A stretch of 64,000 bases of DNA from Salipiger sp. CCB-MM3 (GTDB lineage Bacteria; Pseudomonadota; Alphaproteobacteria; Rhodobacterales; Rhodobacteraceae), in the NCBI RefSeq assembly GCF_001687105.1, contig NZ_CP014595.1, positions 434,001 to 498,000 on the forward strand, read 5' to 3'. Position numbers and translations under genes: made by a program. Positions within the stretch are counted from its first letter, which is position 1, and every line of letters starts with the position of its first letter. Shown here piece after piece: positions 53,317-62,991 of the stretch. The notes below the pieces were generated by a model that saw only the letters and a list, made by a program, of their open reading frames with translations, was not told where the DNA came from and did no database searches.

Positions 53317-53964
53317 TCAGTGCGCGCCCAAAGGCGCGCCGCTGTCAGGATCGGAAATCGTCATGGAGACCTGAACGAGGTAGTGCTGGCTCGATTCGTC
53401 AAATTCCACATCGCCCACATGCAGCGCACCGGCCCCCCGCGGAACGGTTTCAAGGAATTTTGCCTCGTCGCCCTGCCAAAAATCCGAAGTGATATGGGAC
53501 ATCGCCACATTGAGGCCCTGCCCATCCATGACGAAGACTTCGGTGATCAAACCGTGAGATGAATAGGCGTAGGCCATCAGCATCTGCGACACCGGGTTTT
53601 CCAGCACCGGGGAGATTGTCGGTGTCTCCGCCGCGCCGATCTCGGCCCGCCAGCGCGCGTCGAGCGCATCAATCTGCGCCGCATCATAGCCCGATGTCGC
53701 CGCATTCTGCTCTGCGAGTGCTGCGAGGATCTGAGGCTCGGTCAGCAATGGCGTGACCTGCGCCGCGATTGCCTGCTGCAACGCTGCCGCGTCCACCTGC
53801 TGCGCGCGCGCCGCGCCACTGCAGAGGAGGGTGCAAAGGCAGGCGAGCGACAGCGCACCGGCAGCCAATGCACCGTAGCGCGCCCGAGGCAGCCCCCCGA
53901 GGGGACGCGATGTATTGGCGTGATCACTTTGACTCTTTGGGAAACCGTCGGCTGTGCCGATCAT
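53317..53964 (-). CDS. Exported PDC/Cache-like sensor protein, MCP neighbour
   Basis: 215-residue protein. A basic N-terminus leads to a hydrophobic signal/anchor at about 30-52 (AAGALSLACLCTLLCSGAARA). The mature part ends with a PDC/Cache-like pattern (GLITEVFVMDGQGLNVAMSHIT, FWQGDEAKF and QVSMTISDPDSGAP). Such stand-alone periplasmic domains can hand a ligand or redox signal to the adjacent MCP (inference). GGAGGT precedes ATG 53964; the MCP follows 28 bp later. Homology is by pattern only. Confidence 0.6.
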   Translation of the reverse strand: MIGTADGFPKSQSDHANTSRPLGGLPRARYGALAAGALSLACLCTLLCSGAARAQQVDAAALQQAIAAQVTPLLTEPQILAALAEQNAATSGYDAAQIDALDARWRAEIGAAETPTISPVLENPVSQMLMAYAYSSHGLITEVFVMDGQGLNVAMSHITSDFWQGDEAKFLETVPRGAGALHVGDVEFDESSQHYLVQVSMTISDPDSGAPLGAH

Positions 53965-54140
53965 GTCAGACCTCCGCAGGCAAGGGGCATATCCCCTGCT
54001 CTAAGCCCGATTTCCTCACGTCAGGTTAAGACGCACCGCATATTTGCCCCGATATTCCATCGGGTTTCCCGCGCTTGCACCAGCTTGCAGCGGCGTCCGC
54101 GCCGGGCCAGAAGGGGGGCAAGAGCCCTTCGGAGACCGTC

Positions 54141-54470
54141 ATGACCTATGTGATCCTTGCCTTCGCCGTGCTGGCCGAGACCATCGGCACCGCCGCCCTG
54201 CAGGCGAGCCAGCAATTCACCCGCCCGCTGCCCTCCGTGATCGTTGTGGTCGCCTATGCCGCGGCCTTCTACCTGCTGGCGATGGTGCTGCGCGCCATGC
54301 CCGTGGGCCTGGCCTATGCCATGTGGTCGGGGCTCGGGATCGTCTTCATCTCGATCATCGGGCTGGTCGCCTTCGGGCAGAAGCTGGACCTGGCGGCAAT
54401 CGTCGGAATGGGGCTGATTGTTGCCGGGATCCTCGTGATTCACCTGTTTTCCGGCGCCTCGCCGCATTAG
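54141..54470 (+). CDS. Small multidrug-resistance (SMR) efflux protein
   Basis: 109-residue protein with four membrane helices. The essential membrane glutamate lies in AVLAETIGTAALQ near residue 13, and the family segments ALRAMPVGLAYAMWSGLGIV-like (helix 3, in part) and GMGLIVAGILVI follow. These proteins work as dimers that exchange cationic compounds for protons. GGAG precedes ATG 54141. Typical substrates are quaternary cations, though guanidinium exporters belong here too. Confidence 0.9.
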   Translation: MTYVILAFAVLAETIGTAALQASQQFTRPLPSVIVVVAYAAAFYLLAMVLRAMPVGLAYAMWSGLGIVFISIIGLVAFGQKLDLAAIVGMGLIVAGILVIHLFSGASPH

Positions 54471-54532
54471 GGCTGGCTTTTTGTCGCCTGCGCGGATAAC
54501 CCGCGCGCAAACCTCCCTTCAAAGGCATTCCT

Positions 54533-56350
54533 ATGGACCTGCGCAATATCGCGATCATCGCACACGTTGACCATGGCAAGACCACGCTTGTGGACGAGCT
54601 GCTCAAACAGTCCGGCGCGTTCCGCGAGAACCAAGCCGTGGCCGAGCGCGCTATGGACAGCAACGATCTCGAACGCGAGCGCGGCATCACCATCTTCGCC
54701 AAACCGACCTCGGTGGAGTGGAAAGACACCCGCATCAACATCGTCGACACCCCCGGTCACGCCGATTTCGGCGGCGAGGTGGAGCGTATCCTGAGCATGG
54801 TCGACGGCGTTGTGCTGCTGGTGGACGCGGCCGAAGGCCCGATGCCGCAGACCAAATTCGTGACCTCCAAGGCGCTCGCCCTCGGCCTGCGCCCGATCGT
54901 CGTGCTGAACAAGGTCGACAAGCCCGACGCCGAGCCCGACCGCGCGCTCGACGAGTGCTTTGACCTCTTCGCCTCGCTGGGCGCGGACGAAGACCAGCTG
55001 GACTTCCCGCATATGTACGCCTCGGGCCGCAACGGCTGGGCCGACGCCGAGCTCGACGGGCCGCGCAAGGATCTCTCGGCGCTGTTCAACCTGGTTGTGA
55101 ACCACGTCCCCGCCCCCAAGCAGATCAAGCATCAGGACGAAGATTTCCGCATGCTGGCGACCACGCTGGGCAGCGATCCCTTCGTTGGCCGTCTGCTGAC
55201 CGGCCGCATCGAGAGCGGCCGCGTCAAGGTGGGCCAGACCGTGCAGGCGATCAGCCGCATCGGCCAGAAGATCGAACAGTTCCGCGTCACCCGCGTGCAG
55301 GCGTTCCGTGGCCTCGCGCAGGCGGACATCGACGAGGGTCTGGCCGGCGACATCGTCTCGCTCGCAGGGATGACCAAGGCGACCGTGGCCGACACGATCT
55401 GTGCCCTCGCCGTGGACGAGCCGATCGACGCGCAGCCGATCGATCCGCCCACCATCACCGTGACCTTCGGCATCAACGACAGCCCGCTGGCGGGCCGTGA
55501 CGGCAAGAAAGTGCAGTCGCGCGTGATCCGCGAGCGCCTGATGAAAGAAGCCGAGGGCAACGTGGCGATCAAGATCGCCGACACCCCCGGCGGCGAGGCC
55601 TTCGAAGTGTCCGGCCGCGGCGAACTGCAGATGGGCGTTCTGATCGAGAACATGCGCCGCGAGGGCTTTGAGCTCAGCATCTCGCGTCCGCAGGTGATCA
55701 TGAAGGAAGAAGACGGCCAGCGCATGGAGCCGGTCGAGGAAGTCACCATCGACGTGGATGACGAATACACCGGCGCGGTGATCGAAAAGCTCACCGGTCC
55801 GCGCAAGGGCGAGCTGGTCGAGATGAAACCCGCCGGTGCCGGCAAGACCCGTATCGTCGGCCATGTGCCCTCGCGCGGTCTGATCGGCTATCACGGCGAG
55901 TTCCTCACCGACACCCGCGGCACCGGCGTGCTGAACCGCGTGTTCCACGGCTGGACCGCACATAAGGGCCCGATCGAAGGCCGCCGCGCCGGCGTGCTGA
56001 TCTCGATGGAAAACGGCGAGGCCGTGGCCTATGCGCTGTGGAACCTCGAGGACCGTGGCAAGATGTTCCTCGGCGCGCAGGCACCGGTCTATCAGGGCAT
56101 GATCATCGGCGAGCACAGCCGCGAGAATGACCTGGAAGTGAACCCGCTGAAGGGCAAGAAACTGACCAACGTCCGCGCCTCGGGCACCGACGAAGCGGTC
56201 CGCCTGACCACCCCGGTCACCCTGTCGCTGGAAGAGGCCATCGCCTACATCAACGACGACGAACTGGTGGAAGTGACGCCGAACGCGATCCGTCTGCGCA
56301 AGCGCTACCTCGACCCGCACGAGCGCAAGCGCCAAGCGCGCAGCCAGTAA
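54533..56350 (+). CDS. typA: Ribosome-associated GTPase TypA/BipA
   Basis: 605-residue translational GTPase. The G domain has the P-loop [15 protein letters not shown], switch residues [23 protein letters not shown] and NKVDKPDA, followed by EF-G-like domains and the BipA-specific C-terminal region ([18 protein letters not shown]). It assists ribosome assembly and stress growth. AAAGG precedes ATG 54533. Its 3' side carries a run of palindromic repeats. Confidence 0.97.
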   Translation: MDLRNIAIIAHVDHGKTTLVDELLKQSGAFRENQAVAERAMDSNDLERERGITIFAKPTSVEWKDTRINIVDTPGHADFGGEVERILSMVDGVVLLVDAAEGPMPQTKFVTSKALALGLRPIVVLNKVDKPDAEPDRALDECFDLFASLGADEDQLDFPHMYASGRNGWADAELDGPRKDLSALFNLVVNHVPAPKQIKHQDEDFRMLATTLGSDPFVGRLLTGRIESGRVKVGQTVQAISRIGQKIEQFRVTRVQAFRGLAQADIDEGLAGDIVSLAGMTKATVADTICALAVDEPIDAQPIDPPTITVTFGINDSPLAGRDGKKVQSRVIRERLMKEAEGNVAIKIADTPGGEAFEVSGRGELQMGVLIENMRREGFELSISRPQVIMKEEDGQRMEPVEEVTIDVDDEYTGAVIEKLTGPRKGELVEMKPAGAGKTRIVGHVPSRGLIGYHGEFLTDTRGTGVLNRVFHGWTAHKGPIEGRRAGVLISMENGEAVAYALWNLEDRGKMFLGAQAPVYQGMIIGEHSRENDLEVNPLKGKKLTNVRASGTDEAVRLTTPVTLSLEEAIAYINDDELVEVTPNAIRLRKRYLDPHERKRQARSQ

Positions 56351-56360
56351 GCCGAAGCGC

Positions 56361-56440
56361 CGCAGGGGCCAGCCCCCGCACCCTGGATCAGGCGGGGGCC
56401 AGCCCCCGCACACAGGTACAAGCGGGGGCCAGCCCCCGCA
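56361..56440. repeat. Three 30-bp-spaced palindromic repeats after typA
   Basis: GCGGGGGC-CA-GCCCCCGC-type palindromes are centred at about 56370, 56400 and 56430, exactly 30 bp apart, with different 10-bp spacers. The last is followed by CCCCCGGCGTATTTTCAAAGAG, the same tail found in inverted orientation near 1190-1215. Confidence 0.85.
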
Positions 56441-56474
56441 CCCCCGGCGTATTTTCAAAGAGAAGAAGATGCAG

Positions 56475-56504
56475 AGCGGTCCCTTCGGGGGCCGCTTTTT
56501 CTTT
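56475..56504 (+). terminator. Rho-independent terminator after the typA repeats
   Basis: Nine-bp stem AGCGGTCCC (56475-56483) and GGGGCCGCT (56488-56496), TTCG loop, then TTTTTC-TTT. Confidence 0.85.
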
Positions 56505-56623
56505 GCCGGTTGCACCTGAGCGGGCGTGCCGGGTCTGACAAAGGCGTGAGGAGGCGCAACTCTTTACGCAAGGTCCGCTTTAAGACGGAGACGGCCCAAT
56601 TCTCCCTCCCGAAAGGATTTTTC

Positions 56624-57985
56624 ATGACCCGCCCCACATTGCTCGCGCTCGGCGCCTCGCTGCCTGTGCTTCTCCCTGTCGACGCGCTTGCGCAGGACGC
56701 CGACCGCCACCTTCTGACGGGGGCCGAAGTGGTCACCATGCAGGGTGGATGGACCGAGCCGCAGGCGCTGGACATCCTCATCGAAGACGGCCGCATCGCC
56801 GAGATCGGCCCTGATCTCACCGCGGAGGGCGCCGAAGAGATCGACCTGTCGGGCCATGTCATCACCCCCGGCCTCGTCGATGGGCATTGGCATATGTGGA
56901 ACACCATCGCCCGCGGCATGGCGCGCTCGGAGCGCGGCGGCTTCTCGCAGACCATGGGGCCGCTGGCCAAGGTCTGGACGCCAGAAGCCTCAGCGCTTTC
57001 GGTGAAACTGGGCATGGCGCTGGCGGTGAACTCGGGCATCACGTGGGTGAACAACTGGGCACATAACACCGTCTCGCCCGCGCATGCCGACGCCGAAGTG
57101 GCCGCCATGCGCGACAGCGGCGTGCGCGGACGGTTCAGCTACGGCTACCCGCAGGCGGCGGGCGAAGGCGAGATGATGGACCTTGCGGACCTGCGCGCCA
57201 CCGCCGAGGATTGGGAGAGCGGAAGGATCGGCCTCGGCGTTTCGCTGCGCGGGCCGGACCGGTCGGAGCCCGAGGTCTGGCAGACCGAGATCACCACGGC
57301 GCGCGAATTGGGCCTGCCGGTGACCTTCCATATGGGCGGCAGTGAGGATGCCGCCGCGCAGCACAATGCGCAATCGCTGGATGAGGAAGGCATGCTGGGT
57401 GAGGACATCCATGTAGTGCATATGACCTCGGCCCCGCGCGCGGATTTGGAGACGCTGGCCGAGAGCGGCAGCCCGCTGATCATTTCGCCATGGACCGAGA
57501 TGCAGGTGGGCTATGGTGTGCCGAACCCGGCGCTGATGCAGGCGGCTGGCCTCGATATGGCGGTCTCGGTCGACAACACGGTGCTGGCCGGGCAGATCAA
57601 CATGTTCGAGGTGATGCGGCTGACCGCCGATCTTGGCGATGGCTTCTCGCAGGCGCAGCAGAGCCTGACCGATGCCACCGTCTTTGACTGGGCCAGCCGT
57701 CAGGGTGCGGCCTCGGTGCAGGCGCCCGAAGGCGTGGGCGTGCTGCAGATCGGCGGCCCGGCGGATCTGATCGCGGTGGATACCGAAAGCCTCAACACCC
57801 AACCCTCTGGCAGCATGGATTTCCTGCTGACCCATGCGGCGGATCCGGAGGATGTGTCTTTCGTGATGATCGGCGGCGAGGTGCACAAACAAGGCGGTGC
57901 GCTCACCCGCGTCGACATGCGCGCGCTGACCCGCGAGGCGGCGCAGATGCTGGATGAGATCAAGGCGGCGGCAGCCGACGGCTGA
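56624..57985 (+). CDS. Exported amidohydrolase-superfamily protein
   Basis: 453-residue protein with a signal peptide (about residues 1-23, ending ALAQ). The amidohydrolase N-terminal strand region (LTGAEVVTMQGG) leads to the metal motif VDGHWHMWN near residue 88, with further histidines in VTFHMGG and IHVVHMTS, and a C-terminal GPADLIAVD. This is the cyclic/metal-dependent hydrolase fold in the periplasm, where substrate is unknown. Start chosen at ATG 56624 behind AAAGGA; the upstream frame lacks a site. It is preceded by a terminator, so likely monocistronic. Confidence 0.83.
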   Translation: MTRPTLLALGASLPVLLPVDALAQDADRHLLTGAEVVTMQGGWTEPQALDILIEDGRIAEIGPDLTAEGAEEIDLSGHVITPGLVDGHWHMWNTIARGMARSERGGFSQTMGPLAKVWTPEASALSVKLGMALAVNSGITWVNNWAHNTVSPAHADAEVAAMRDSGVRGRFSYGYPQAAGEGEMMDLADLRATAEDWESGRIGLGVSLRGPDRSEPEVWQTEITTARELGLPVTFHMGGSEDAAAQHNAQSLDEEGMLGEDIHVVHMTSAPRADLETLAESGSPLIISPWTEMQVGYGVPNPALMQAAGLDMAVSVDNTVLAGQINMFEVMRLTADLGDGFSQAQQSLTDATVFDWASRQGAASVQAPEGVGVLQIGGPADLIAVDTESLNTQPSGSMDFLLTHAADPEDVSFVMIGGEVHKQGGALTRVDMRALTREAAQMLDEIKAAAADG

Positions 57986-57999
57986 GGCTCAGGCTGGCG

Positions 58000-58464
58000 T
58001 CAGGCTGGCGTCAGGCGGTCACCGATGCGGATCGCGCCGGGGTGGATCACCTCGGCGCACCAGCCGCCATGGCCGCGCATGGCGTTGTAACCGCCCTGCC
58101 CCAGCGCCTTTTCCATCCGTGAACAAGGCGCGCACACGGTGGTGAAGCGCAGGCGCGCCTCGCCGAGCGTCACCTCCCGCCCACGTAGGGCCGAGAGGTT
58201 GATGCCAGAGATGACGAGGTTGCGGCGCAGCACCTCGGGGGCCAAAGCCTCATGCCCGCAGAGCGCGGCGATGACCGGCAGATGCTCGGCCTGAATGAGC
58301 GTGACCGCGCGTTTGCCGGGGCGGCTATGGTCACCCTCCAGCCCGGCCTCGGCGATCAGCGCCTCGGCCGCATAGCGCAGCGGCGCAAGGCGCTCGGCGC
58401 GCAGGCCGATCCAATCGAGCCGGCCCGGCGCGTGATGGGTTTCCAGAAGAGCCTTGAGGCTCAC
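58000..58464 (-). CDS. MOSC-domain protein
   Basis: 154-residue protein with a MOSC (molybdenum cofactor sulfurase C-terminal) fold. The conserved cysteine is in TVCAPCSRME, with LRRNLVISGINLSAL and HGGWCAEVI nearby. Such proteins act in sulfur transfer to metal cofactors or in detoxification of hydroxylated purines (YiiM group). The start is GTG 58464, four bases after the DUF1330 stop, so it is the last gene of an alaS-led unit. Confidence 0.82.
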   Translation of the reverse strand: MSLKALLETHHAPGRLDWIGLRAERLAPLRYAAEALIAEAGLEGDHSRPGKRAVTLIQAEHLPVIAALCGHEALAPEVLRRNLVISGINLSALRGREVTLGEARLRFTTVCAPCSRMEKALGQGGYNAMRGHGGWCAEVIHPGAIRIGDRLTPA

Positions 58465-58468
58465 CGGA

Positions 58469-58756
58469 TCATTCGGAGGTTTCGACGATCAGCAGCTCGC
58501 GCTCGGAAGCGCCGCGCGCGTGGCTCAGGGCCTCTTGGTACTCGGGCGAGTGATAGCAGGTCTCTGCCGCCTCGACCGAGGGGAATTTCGCCACGACATT
58601 GCGCGGGCGTTCCTTGCCCTCAAGCTGCACGAAGCGACCGCCGCGGGCGATGAACTGCCCGCCATGCGCGGCAATCGCCGGACCCGCCAGCTTGGCATAT
58701 TTGCCATAGGCCTCTTCGTCCGTGACGGTGACATGGGCGATCCAGAGTGCGGGCAT
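58469..58756 (-). CDS. DUF1330 protein (second of tandem pair)
   Basis: 95-residue ferredoxin-like (ABM-related) protein: LWIAHVTVTDEEAYGKYAKLA, GGRFVQLEG, VVAKFPSVEAAETCYHSPEYQ and a LLIVETSE tail. It is homologous to the next gene, with which its ATG overlaps by one base. Function unknown. The longer upstream frame is not used because the family starts here. Confidence 0.85.
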   Translation of the reverse strand: MPALWIAHVTVTDEEAYGKYAKLAGPAIAAHGGQFIARGGRFVQLEGKERPRNVVAKFPSVEAAETCYHSPEYQEALSHARGASERELLIVETSE

Positions 58757-59043
58757 CAGTTCATTCCTTCGACGATGACGAGATCCCGTTTCGACGCGCT
58801 GAGCGCGATGGGCAGGATCCGCTGGTATTCGGGCGAGTTGTACCAGCGCTCGGCGGCGATGCGGCTGGGAAACTCGATGATCACGTGACGGCCCGGCCCA
58901 TCGCCTTCGACAAAGCTTTGCGGGCCGCCCTTCACAATAAAGCGCCCGCCGAATTTCTCGGCGAGCGCAATGGTTTGGCCGGCATAGACGGCGTAATCCT
59001 CGTAATCGGTCACATCGATGCGCGCGATAACGTAGGCAGTCAT
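58756..59043 (-). CDS. DUF1330 protein (first of tandem pair)
   Basis: 95-residue protein of the same family as its downstream neighbour: VIARIDVTDYEDYAVYAGQ, GGRFIVKGG, VIIEFPSRIAAERWYNSPEYQ and LVIVEGMN. The pair looks like a local duplication that has diverged. AGGAGG precedes ATG 59043. It starts 26 bp after the alaS stop. Confidence 0.87.
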   Translation of the reverse strand: MTAYVIARIDVTDYEDYAVYAGQTIALAEKFGGRFIVKGGPQSFVEGDGPGRHVIIEFPSRIAAERWYNSPEYQRILPIALSASKRDLVIVEGMN

Positions 59044-59069
59044 GTAGGTCCTCCTCCCTCGGGGTTCGC

Positions 59070-61748
59070 TCAGCCCGCCAGCACGGCCTCGGCTGCGGCG
59101 ATCGCCGCGTCGGCCTGCGCCGCGTCCTTGGCACCGCCTTGGGCGAGATCGGGACGGCCACCGCCGCCCTTGCCGCCAAGCGCCGCAACCGCCGCCTTGA
59201 CCACATCGACCGCCGAAACCGAACCCGTCAGGTCCTCGGTCACGCCTGCTGCGACGGCCACCTTGCCGCCGGTGTCGGCGATCAGCAGCACCACGCCCGA
59301 GCCGAGCCGCGATTTATGCTCGTCGATGAGCGGCGGCAGGTCCTTGCCCGAGACGCCCGAGAGCACTTGGCCGACGAACTTCTTACCGTTCACCTCGCGG
59401 GCCTCGGCACCGCCGCCCTGCCCGGCCCCACCGGCCATGGCGAGATCACGGCGCAGCTGGGCCACTTCGTTTTCCAGCTTGCGGCGCTCGTCGAGCAGCG
59501 TGGCGACGCGGGTCACGGCGTCTTCGCCCGAGACCTTGAGCAGCGCTTCGATGCCCGAGAGCGCCTTGTCGCGGCCACGAAGCTCGGCCATGGCGGCCTC
59601 GCCGGTCAGCGCCTCGATGCGGCGCACGCCTGCGGAAGATGCCGTCTCGGAGGTCAGGGCGAACATGCCGATGTCGCCGGTCTGGGCGACATGGGTGCCG
59701 CCGCAAAGCTCCAGCGAGTAGGTCTGCCCGTCCGAGCCCTTGCCCGAGCCAGCCAGCGTGCCCATGGAGACCACGCGCACCTCGTCACCGTATTTCTCGC
59801 CAAAGAGCGCCTGTGCGCCGATGGCGCGGGCGTCGTCGGGGGTCATGATGCGGGTGCTCACCGCCGAGTTCTGGCGGATAAAGGTGTTCACCTCGGTCTC
59901 GACCTTCGCCACTTCCTCCGGCGTCAGTGCCTTGGTGTGCGAGAAGTCGAAGCGCAGGCGCTCGGGGGCGTTGAGCGAGCCACGCTGTGCGACGTGATCA
60001 CCAAGCGCGCGGCGCAGCGCCTCGTGCAGCAGGTGGGTCGCCGAGTGGTTGGCGCGGATCTTGCCGCGGCGCTTGTGATCCACCTCAAGACCCAGCGCGT
60101 CCCCTTTCGAGAAGGTGCCGGATTTGACCGTGACCATATGGCCGGTGATCTTGCCGCCCGCCAGTTTCTGCGTCTCGGTGACCTCGGCCTGATCGTCCTC
60201 ATTCTCGAGGCGGCGCAGCCAGCCGGTGTCGCCCACCTGACCGCCGCTTTCGCCGTAGAACGGGGTCTGGTTCAGCACCACCCAGCCGCTCTCGCCCGCC
60301 GCCAGCGTATCGACGGCCTTGCCGTCTTTGACCAGCGCGAGGATCTGGCCCTCGGCGGTTTCGGTGTCATAGCCGAGGAAATCGGTGGCGCCCTTATCTT
60401 CGGCGATGTCGAACCAGATCGCCAGATCGGCGGCCTCGCCCGAGCCGGACCATGCGGCGCGCGCCTTGGCCTTTTGCTCGGCCATGGACTTGTCAAAGCC
60501 CTCGGTGTCGACCTCGCGGCCACGCTCGCGCAGGGCGTCCTGCGTCAGATCGAGCGGGAAGCCATAAGTGTCATAGAGCTTGAACGCCGCCTCGCCGGGC
60601 AGCTTGGCACCGTCGCCAAGACCGACAAGCTCGTCGTCGAGCAGCTTGAGACCGCGGTCGAGCGTCTGCTTGAAGCGGGTTTCCTCGAGCTTCAGCGTCT
60701 CTTCAATCAGCGCCTGCGCGCGCACCAGTTCGGGATAGGCGGCGCCCATCTGGCGCACCAGCGCCGGCACCAGCCGGTGCATGACCGGATCCTTCGAGCC
60801 CAGCATATGCGCGTGGCGCATGGCGCGGCGCATGATCCGGCGCAGCACGTAGCCGCGGCCATCGTTGGAGGGCATCACGCCATCGGCGATCAGGAAGGAG
60901 GTCGAGCGCAGGTGGTCGGCGATCACCCGGTGGTGGGTCTTGCCCGGACCGTCGGGATCGCTCGACGTGGCATCGGCCGACGCCTCGATCAGCGAGCGGA
61001 TGAGGTCGGTGGCGTAGTTGTCATTGGTGCCCTGAAGCAGCGCCGCAACCCGCTCGATGCCCATGCCGGTGTCGATCGACTGCATGTCGAGCGCGCGCAT
61101 GGATCCGTCTTCGAACTGCTCGTTCTGCATGAAGACGAGGTTCCAGATCTCGACGAAACGGTCGCCGTCTTCCTCGGGCGATCCCGGAGGGCCACCCCAG
61201 TATTTCTCGCCGTGATCAAAGAAGATCTCGGTGCAGGGGCCGCAGGGACCGGTCGGGCCCATCATCCAGAAGTTGTCGTTCGTCGGGATGCGGATGATCC
61301 GGTCGTCGGGCAGGCCCGCCACTTTCTTCCAGATGTCGGCGGCCTCGTCATCGGTGTGATAGACGGTGACCAGAAGCCGTTCCTTGGGAATGTCGAGCTC
61401 TTTGGTGATCAGCTCCCAAGCGAAGGGGATCGCCTCGGACTTGAAGTAATCCCCAAAGGAGAAGTTCCCCATCATCTCGAAGAACGTGTGGTGGCGCGCG
61501 GTGTAGCCCACGTTGTCGAGGTCATTGTGCTTGCCACCGGCACGCACGCATTTCTGCGCGGTGGTGGCCCGCTTGTAGTCGCGATGTTCGACGCCGGTGA
61601 ACAGGTTCTTGAACTGAACCATCCCGGAGTTGGTGAACATGAGCGTGGGGTCGTTGCGGGGAACAAGCGGGCTCGAGGGGACGATCTCGTGGCCCTGCTT
61701 GGCGAAGTAGTTTAGAAACGTCGAGCGAATGTCGTTCAGCGTGGGCAT
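59070..61748 (-). CDS. alaS: Alanyl-tRNA synthetase
   Basis: 892-residue class II synthetase. The catalytic core begins [17 protein letters not shown] with [17 protein letters not shown] nearby, the editing domain has [11 protein letters not shown] and [11 protein letters not shown], and the C-terminal domain closes the protein. All domains and the usual length are present. Start chosen at ATG 61748; upstream in-frame residues do not match the family. It appears to lead a unit with two DUF1330 genes and a MOSC gene. Confidence 0.97.
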   Translation of the reverse strand: MPTLNDIRSTFLNYFAKQGHEIVPSSPLVPRNDPTLMFTNSGMVQFKNLFTGVEHRDYKRATTAQKCVRAGGKHNDLDNVGYTARHHTFFEMMGNFSFGDYFKSEAIPFAWELITKELDIPKERLLVTVYHTDDEAADIWKKVAGLPDDRIIRIPTNDNFWMMGPTGPCGPCTEIFFDHGEKYWGGPPGSPEEDGDRFVEIWNLVFMQNEQFEDGSMRALDMQSIDTGMGIERVAALLQGTNDNYATDLIRSLIEASADATSSDPDGPGKTHHRVIADHLRSTSFLIADGVMPSNDGRGYVLRRIMRRAMRHAHMLGSKDPVMHRLVPALVRQMGAAYPELVRAQALIEETLKLEETRFKQTLDRGLKLLDDELVGLGDGAKLPGEAAFKLYDTYGFPLDLTQDALRERGREVDTEGFDKSMAEQKAKARAAWSGSGEAADLAIWFDIAEDKGATDFLGYDTETAEGQILALVKDGKAVDTLAAGESGWVVLNQTPFYGESGGQVGDTGWLRRLENEDDQAEVTETQKLAGGKITGHMVTVKSGTFSKGDALGLEVDHKRRGKIRANHSATHLLHEALRRALGDHVAQRGSLNAPERLRFDFSHTKALTPEEVAKVETEVNTFIRQNSAVSTRIMTPDDARAIGAQALFGEKYGDEVRVVSMGTLAGSGKGSDGQTYSLELCGGTHVAQTGDIGMFALTSETASSAGVRRIEALTGEAAMAELRGRDKALSGIEALLKVSGEDAVTRVATLLDERRKLENEVAQLRRDLAMAGGAGQGGGAEAREVNGKKFVGQVLSGVSGKDLPPLIDEHKSRLGSGVVLLIADTGGKVAVAAGVTEDLTGSVSAVDVVKAAVAALGGKGGGGRPDLAQGGAKDAAQADAAIAAAEAVLAG

Positions 61749-62103
61749 GGGTGTTCTCTTGCGCCTCGTCTGCGGGTTCCGGACGGGTGTATATCTCCAA
61801 CCCCGCCCTGTCCATAAGCCGCCCGCGAAAAGCGTGGACTGGATGCTGGGGGGAGCGACAGCACCGCAAATGCAACGCGAGCCGGGCGCGCGCCTGCCCG
61901 TGGGGTGGCGCCGCAAGTGTCGAGGTCAGCACTTTATCCCAGCCAAATCCGTGCAAGACATGAGCGCCGTGCTTCATGCCCAAAGCGCCAGCCCGCCCCG
62001 CACGCCAAAGGCGTGCAACATTCAAGATGCGCACCTCTGGTGCGGCGGGCAGGCGCTCGCCCGGCGGCTTCGCCTTGGTTCCGGGCGCGCTGGTGCCCTT
62101 GGC
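61749..62103. other. 355-bp gap between the EamA transporter and alaS
   Basis: No gene is supported. In some alphaproteobacteria recA lies upstream of alaS; it is absent here. The alaS promoter is expected in the left part on the minus strand. No riboswitch or attenuator fold is recognised. Confidence 0.4.
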
Positions 62104-62991
62104 TTACGCCCGCCGCACCGCCCGTGCGGGCATCGCCTCATCCGCCACCAGCCACAGGCCCGAGCCGACCACCAGCGCAGTGCCGAGCAGAGCGCCCAGC
62201 GTCGGCACCTCGCCGAAGCCAAAGAAGCCGATAACCACCATCCACACGAACTGCAGGTTCATCAGCGGTGTTGCGACGAAGGCGGGCAGCAGCCGCAGCG
62301 CCTCGACCGAGACGAAGCGCGCGCCAAAAAGGAACACCGCATAGCCCGCCACCCACAGCACATCGGCCAGCGGCATGGGGTGCCAGACGAAGGGCAGCAC
62401 CGCGCCCATGCTCAGCGCCAAGGCGAGGTTCGGCCAGAACACCTGCGCCAGCGGCTTGCGCTCTTCCTTGGCGATGCGGCGCGCGGCCACCATCGAGGCC
62501 GTGCCGGTCAGCGAGGCCAGCAGCGCCCAGCCGTGGCCTGCATCCAATGCCACACTGCCCTCGGGCAGCAGAAAGAGGATGCCCCCGGCCCCGGCGCCAA
62601 GCGCCAGCCACGCCGCCGGACGCACCGGCTCGCCAAGCGCCGGACCCGACAGCGCGGCGGCAAAGAGCGGCATCAGCCCGATAAAGAGGAACACGTCGGC
62701 AAAGGGCAGCAGGCGGAAGGCCTGAAAGAAGCCGATCGCCGCGACCACGGTCAGCGCCGCGCGCAGCGCCATCACCCTGCGGCAGCGGATCGCCAGCGCC
62801 GCGCGCAGCCCGCCCTGCCGCCGCGCGCTCAGTCCCGTGATGATAAGCACCAGCCCAGAGGAGAGCGCGAAAAGCTGCGGTGCCTCATAGCCGCCCGCGA
62901 TCAGCTTGGTGATCCCATCCGCAGCGGCGATGAGCGCGGTATATAGCGCGACGAGCGCCGCTCCGAGCAGAGCCGGACGCAGCCCGCTCAT
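62104..62991 (-). CDS. EamA/DMT-family transporter (second copy type)
   Basis: 295-residue inner-membrane protein with ten predicted helices; two EamA halves are seen, with FQAFRLLPFADVFLFIGLMPLF in the first and FVATPLMNLQFVWMVVIGFFGFGE in the second. It is not closely similar to the 49592 transporter. Its ATG overlaps the stop of the upstream gene (ATGA), so both are co-translated. Substrate unknown. Confidence 0.87.
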   Translation of the reverse strand: MSGLRPALLGAALVALYTALIAAADGITKLIAGGYEAPQLFALSSGLVLIITGLSARRQGGLRAALAIRCRRVMALRAALTVVAAIGFFQAFRLLPFADVFLFIGLMPLFAAALSGPALGEPVRPAAWLALGAGAGGILFLLPEGSVALDAGHGWALLASLTGTASMVAARRIAKEERKPLAQVFWPNLALALSMGAVLPFVWHPMPLADVLWVAGYAVFLFGARFVSVEALRLLPAFVATPLMNLQFVWMVVIGFFGFGEVPTLGALLGTALVVGSGLWLVADEAMPARAVRRA

